Assembly (NCBI GenBank): GCA_001643675.2
Contig: LSRY02000060.1
Span: forward strand, 2,501-66,500
Direction of reading: 5' to 3'
Length of the DNA: 64,000 bases
From: Monocercomonoides exilis
Lineage: Eukaryota; Preaxostyla; Oxymonadida; Polymastigidae
Program-made: the position numbers and the translations under genes
Notes under the pieces: generated by a model
What the model was told of the DNA's origin: nothing
Databases searched by the model: none
Seen by the model: the letters and a program-made list of their open reading frames with translations, nothing else
In this document: positions 61,741 to 64,000 of the stretch, piece by piece
How positions within the stretch are numbered: position 1 is the first letter of the stretch
How the letters are laid out: each line of letters opens with the position of its first letter

Positions 61741-62538
61741 GATGAAAACAGATGAATGGAAGAGGTGCGAATGATGGAAGTTTTGCGATTCTGCACCACA
61801 TATAAATGTATGTCTTTTGGTGGATTATTTGTGATATTTTTATTTGAAGAGATTTTCGATGTTTTGAAAGAAATGATTGTTTTTGCCTCGATTAGCTGAA
61901 ATGGACACTTTTCACAGAAGGGATGGAATTTGTGGAACAAGGTTATATGAGTATTTGGGTTGGGATTTTGATGTGCTTTTCTTGAAGAAATAGATGGGAT
62001 TTCAGTTCAAGGGAAAGAGGCAGAATGAAGAAATGAGTGAAAATGGATATTTATTATTGAGACAAGGGAGCAGCAGGAAGGGATGCAATTTGCAATTGGT
62101 ATGTGACAAACTCTGTTTTATTGACTTTTTTCATGAAAATACAATTTGTTTTTTTTTTTTCTCATTTGATTGGATTTTGGAAGTTATTCGAGAAAATGCC
62201 GATAGATTCTGTTTGGCTGAAGATTTTTTTTTTTTGAAGAAAGAGATTGAAATGGGAAAATGAAGAAGAAAAGAACAAGCTGCATTGAAGATTATGGATA
62301 CAAATAATGGAAGAAGATGTTATTGAAACAATTCTTTCGAACGTTTTTGGTTCATCGTTCATCATCAACGTTTTGGAAGAGAAAATGGTTTTCTATTTGC
62401 TCATCAACTTATTCAAAGATGCGAGAAAGGCATGATTGAAAGGAAAAGAAGAAGGAATCTTTGTGCAGTTGAAGATATTTTCAATGCAAAAGCAAAGCAG
62501 GTTGCAATTGACAAGCGAGACAAAAAGAATAAGTGATT
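61741..62538 (+). CDS. Probable multi-exon gene, unknown product
   Basis: Exon-like segments with intron signals on the plus strand. An exon with MEEVRMMEVLRFCTTYK ends at a GTATGT donor near 61809. A segment after GATTTCAG near 62008 (FKGKRQNEEMSENGYLLLRQ...) ends at GTATGT near 62099. A block reading ILEVIRENADRFCLAED lies at about 62175-62225. The ATG at 62307 opens MEEDVIETILSNVFGSSFII..., 42 codons to TGA at 62433-62435, and a +1-shifted frame then continues RKRRRNLCAVEDIFNAKAKQ... to TGA near 62538. The last two would join with a one-base change, so there is either another intron, a sequencing indel or decay. Exon order and phase are not resolved. Confidence 0.35.
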
Positions 62539-62689
62539 TATTCTCCCAACAAATTATCATTCCATTATATTTCAGTTTGTCTGTTTTTGCTTCGTCGGAT
62601 GGAGCTGTTGTCTCAACTTCTCTTTGCGATGCGCATTTTGTATGAGTTTTGTCTGTTTTGACAATCATCCTCACATTTCATTGTAAGCA

Positions 62690-62720
<31 letters not shown>

Positions 62721-63048
62721 CAACGTTTTTTATGATTGCACTTGCTTCGTGTTCATTTCGCACACCTGCACTTTTGTATTAAGATTATTTCACATTTTTG
62801 AGCAAAAAAATATTTTTTGAATTTTTTTTTTATCTTCATGATATTTTCTCCAAAAATCTCGCGAATGCAATTGAATTGAACAAAAATGATAATATTATTG
62901 TCACATAAGTAACATATGTAATAAGATAGCAACAGTGCTGGGGCATTTGAAGAGTTGTCAAAACGATTGATTGTTCCAACATTTTTTTGTTCGCTTTCTT
63001 GTTTGCTGTTTTTGCTCTGTTTCTGAGCTTTATGTGTTTTGTGTGCTC
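62539..63048. other. Intergenic region with T25 run
   Basis: No supported gene. An uninterrupted run of 25 T lies at 62690-62714, and a second A/T-rich block at 62800-62835. The last 150 bp are the likely promoter/5' UTR of the gene starting at 63049. Confidence 0.6.
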
Positions 63049-64000
63049 ATGGACAACGGAAAGAAGTTGACACCTACTGCACTGCCATCGCAGATAAAGC
63101 GTGTCAGGTCGCCGTTTGGGGGCAGAAGCACGCAATTGCGCTCGACGCCGTTCCAGCCTTCGAGCACAGCGAAGCGCGCTTCTGGGGCTGCAGGCGAGCA
63201 GACGAAGTTGCTGGATCGATATCTGACCCCTCTTCAAAGAGAGTATGTGATTGACTCAAGTGTGTGATTTGGGTATTTGTTGCTTTGTTTTTCGCGAGTT
63301 GGCTGTCTTCTGCGGGTGTGGGGTTTTTGTGCTGCACCAGCTGTTTCGGGACTGGTCTTTGAGGAGCAACGCGGGATAGAGGAAGACAGGGCTGGCGATT
63401 TGTGTGGCAGTTCCTTTGAATGATGGAAAGAAATGTGATTGAATTTTGTTTGGTGTATTTTTTTCAGGAACCCGCCGTCGCAGATTGACGACAGCGACTA
63501 CTTCATGAGCCGGGCGAGGCTGCTGGCATCGAGGAAAATAACGTTTGGGGCGATGGAGCGACGGGGGAGCTATTTTATGCCGATGGAGGGGAATATGTGG
63601 AGAGAGTCGCGAGGGCCGCTGGTGACGTTCACAAGGGAAGGGGTGAGGAGGCTGGGGGAGCCATTTGAAGAGATGATGGTGGCAAAGGAAACGAACTGGC
63701 CGGGGGGGGAGCAGATCATCCACAATCAGATGTGCATTGATGTGACGCTTGGAGATGTGGAAGAGATGCTGGGGAATGCGGCGCAGCGAGGAAGGAGAGC
63801 TGCTGCACCAGATACGAGTGGAGTATGCGTGTGTGTATGGCGAGCTGTGGAAGGAGCAAGAGGCGGGGGCAGAGCGGGAAGAGCGGCTGCGGGAAGAGCT
63901 GAAGAACAAGGAGGAAGATCTGTAGAGGACGAAGGCGAATGCGGCGCAGATGCTGAGCGAGACGTGCGTGAAGTACGAGGCTCAGGTAGCGGAGCTGGCG
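63049..64000 (+). pseudogene. Coiled-coil protein gene, cut by the window edge, apparently disrupted
   Basis: Exon 1 starts at the ATG at 63049 (MDNGKKLTPTALPSQIKRVR...), basic and Ser/Thr-rich. A 225 bp intron, 63243-63467, has a GTATGT donor and TTTTTTTCAG acceptor and keeps the frame (...TPLQRE / NPPSQIDDSD...). Exon 2 reads FMSRARLLASRKITFGAMER..., then VEEMLGNAAQ near 63785. From about 63788 the coiled-coil-like frame is shifted by one base: it reads ELLHQIRVEY..., EQEAGAEREERLREELKNKE, and meets TAG near 63923, beyond which the same frame is again coiled-coil-like to the edge. One frameshift and one stop within ~140 bp suggest a pseudogene or sequence errors. The segment is much richer in G+C than the rest of the window. 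The family is not recognised; a cytoskeletal protein is possible. Confidence 0.55.

Noticed and set aside
63900-64000. Reassigned stop codons (TAA/TAG as Gln, known in some oxymonads)
   Set aside because: The in-frame TAG near 63923 would fit, but the 2,725-codon receptor gene and the two long recombinase frames use only CAA/CAG for Gln and contain no internal TAR codons, so reassignment is not supported.

Overview
This window is a eukaryotic chromosome end. Its first bases are CCCTAA/CCTAA telomere repeats (G strand TTAGGG), placing the terminus at the left edge. The unique DNA is AT-rich, has few spliceosomal introns with GTATGT donors, uses a standard code in its long genes, and encodes a giant single-pass receptor with beta-helix ectodomains and a kinase-like tail. 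That combination fits an anaerobic metamonad, most likely an oxymonad of the Monocercomonoides type. This is inference from style, not a database match.

Layout: (1) 1-112, telomere; (2) 113-420, a mosaic of telomere repeats and subtelomeric unit; (3) about 421-30779, a tandem array of about 86-87 copies of a ~350 bp non-coding unit, ended by a 23 bp-arm fold-back palindrome; (4) 30815-35060, AT-rich DNA without a convincing gene; (5) 35064-48842, three tyrosine-recombinase (YR) elements, all head to tail on the minus strand, i.e. transcribed toward the telomere; (6) 48843-53229, a gene-poor stretch with gene fragments, short telomere-like tracts and a pogo/mariner-like MITE; (7) 53230-61407, one huge intronless minus-strand gene for a secreted/transmembrane beta-helix receptor with a degenerate kinase domain; (8) 61408-64000, probable host genes on the plus strand, including a GC-rich coiled-coil gene cut by the window edge.

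The most interesting content is region 5. The YR proteins keep the R...HxxR...W...Y catalytic set and carry a C-terminal Myb/SANT domain. In the telomere-proximal element that domain contains LKDRWRNL, which matches the 'telobox' of TRF-type telomere-binding proteins. The elements lie next to the telomere, are separated by an interstitial CCCTAA tract (39655-39700), and a third, truncated copy ends in a TTAGG tract (46281-46294). A second gene fragment at 50109-50273 ends in the identical 14-mer. Together this suggests a Crypton-like, telomere-directed family of mobile elements, arranged head to tail at a chromosome end as HeT-A/TART are in Drosophila but using a tyrosine recombinase instead of reverse transcriptase. 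No terminal repeats or target duplications could be fixed by eye, so element ends and mobility remain unproven.
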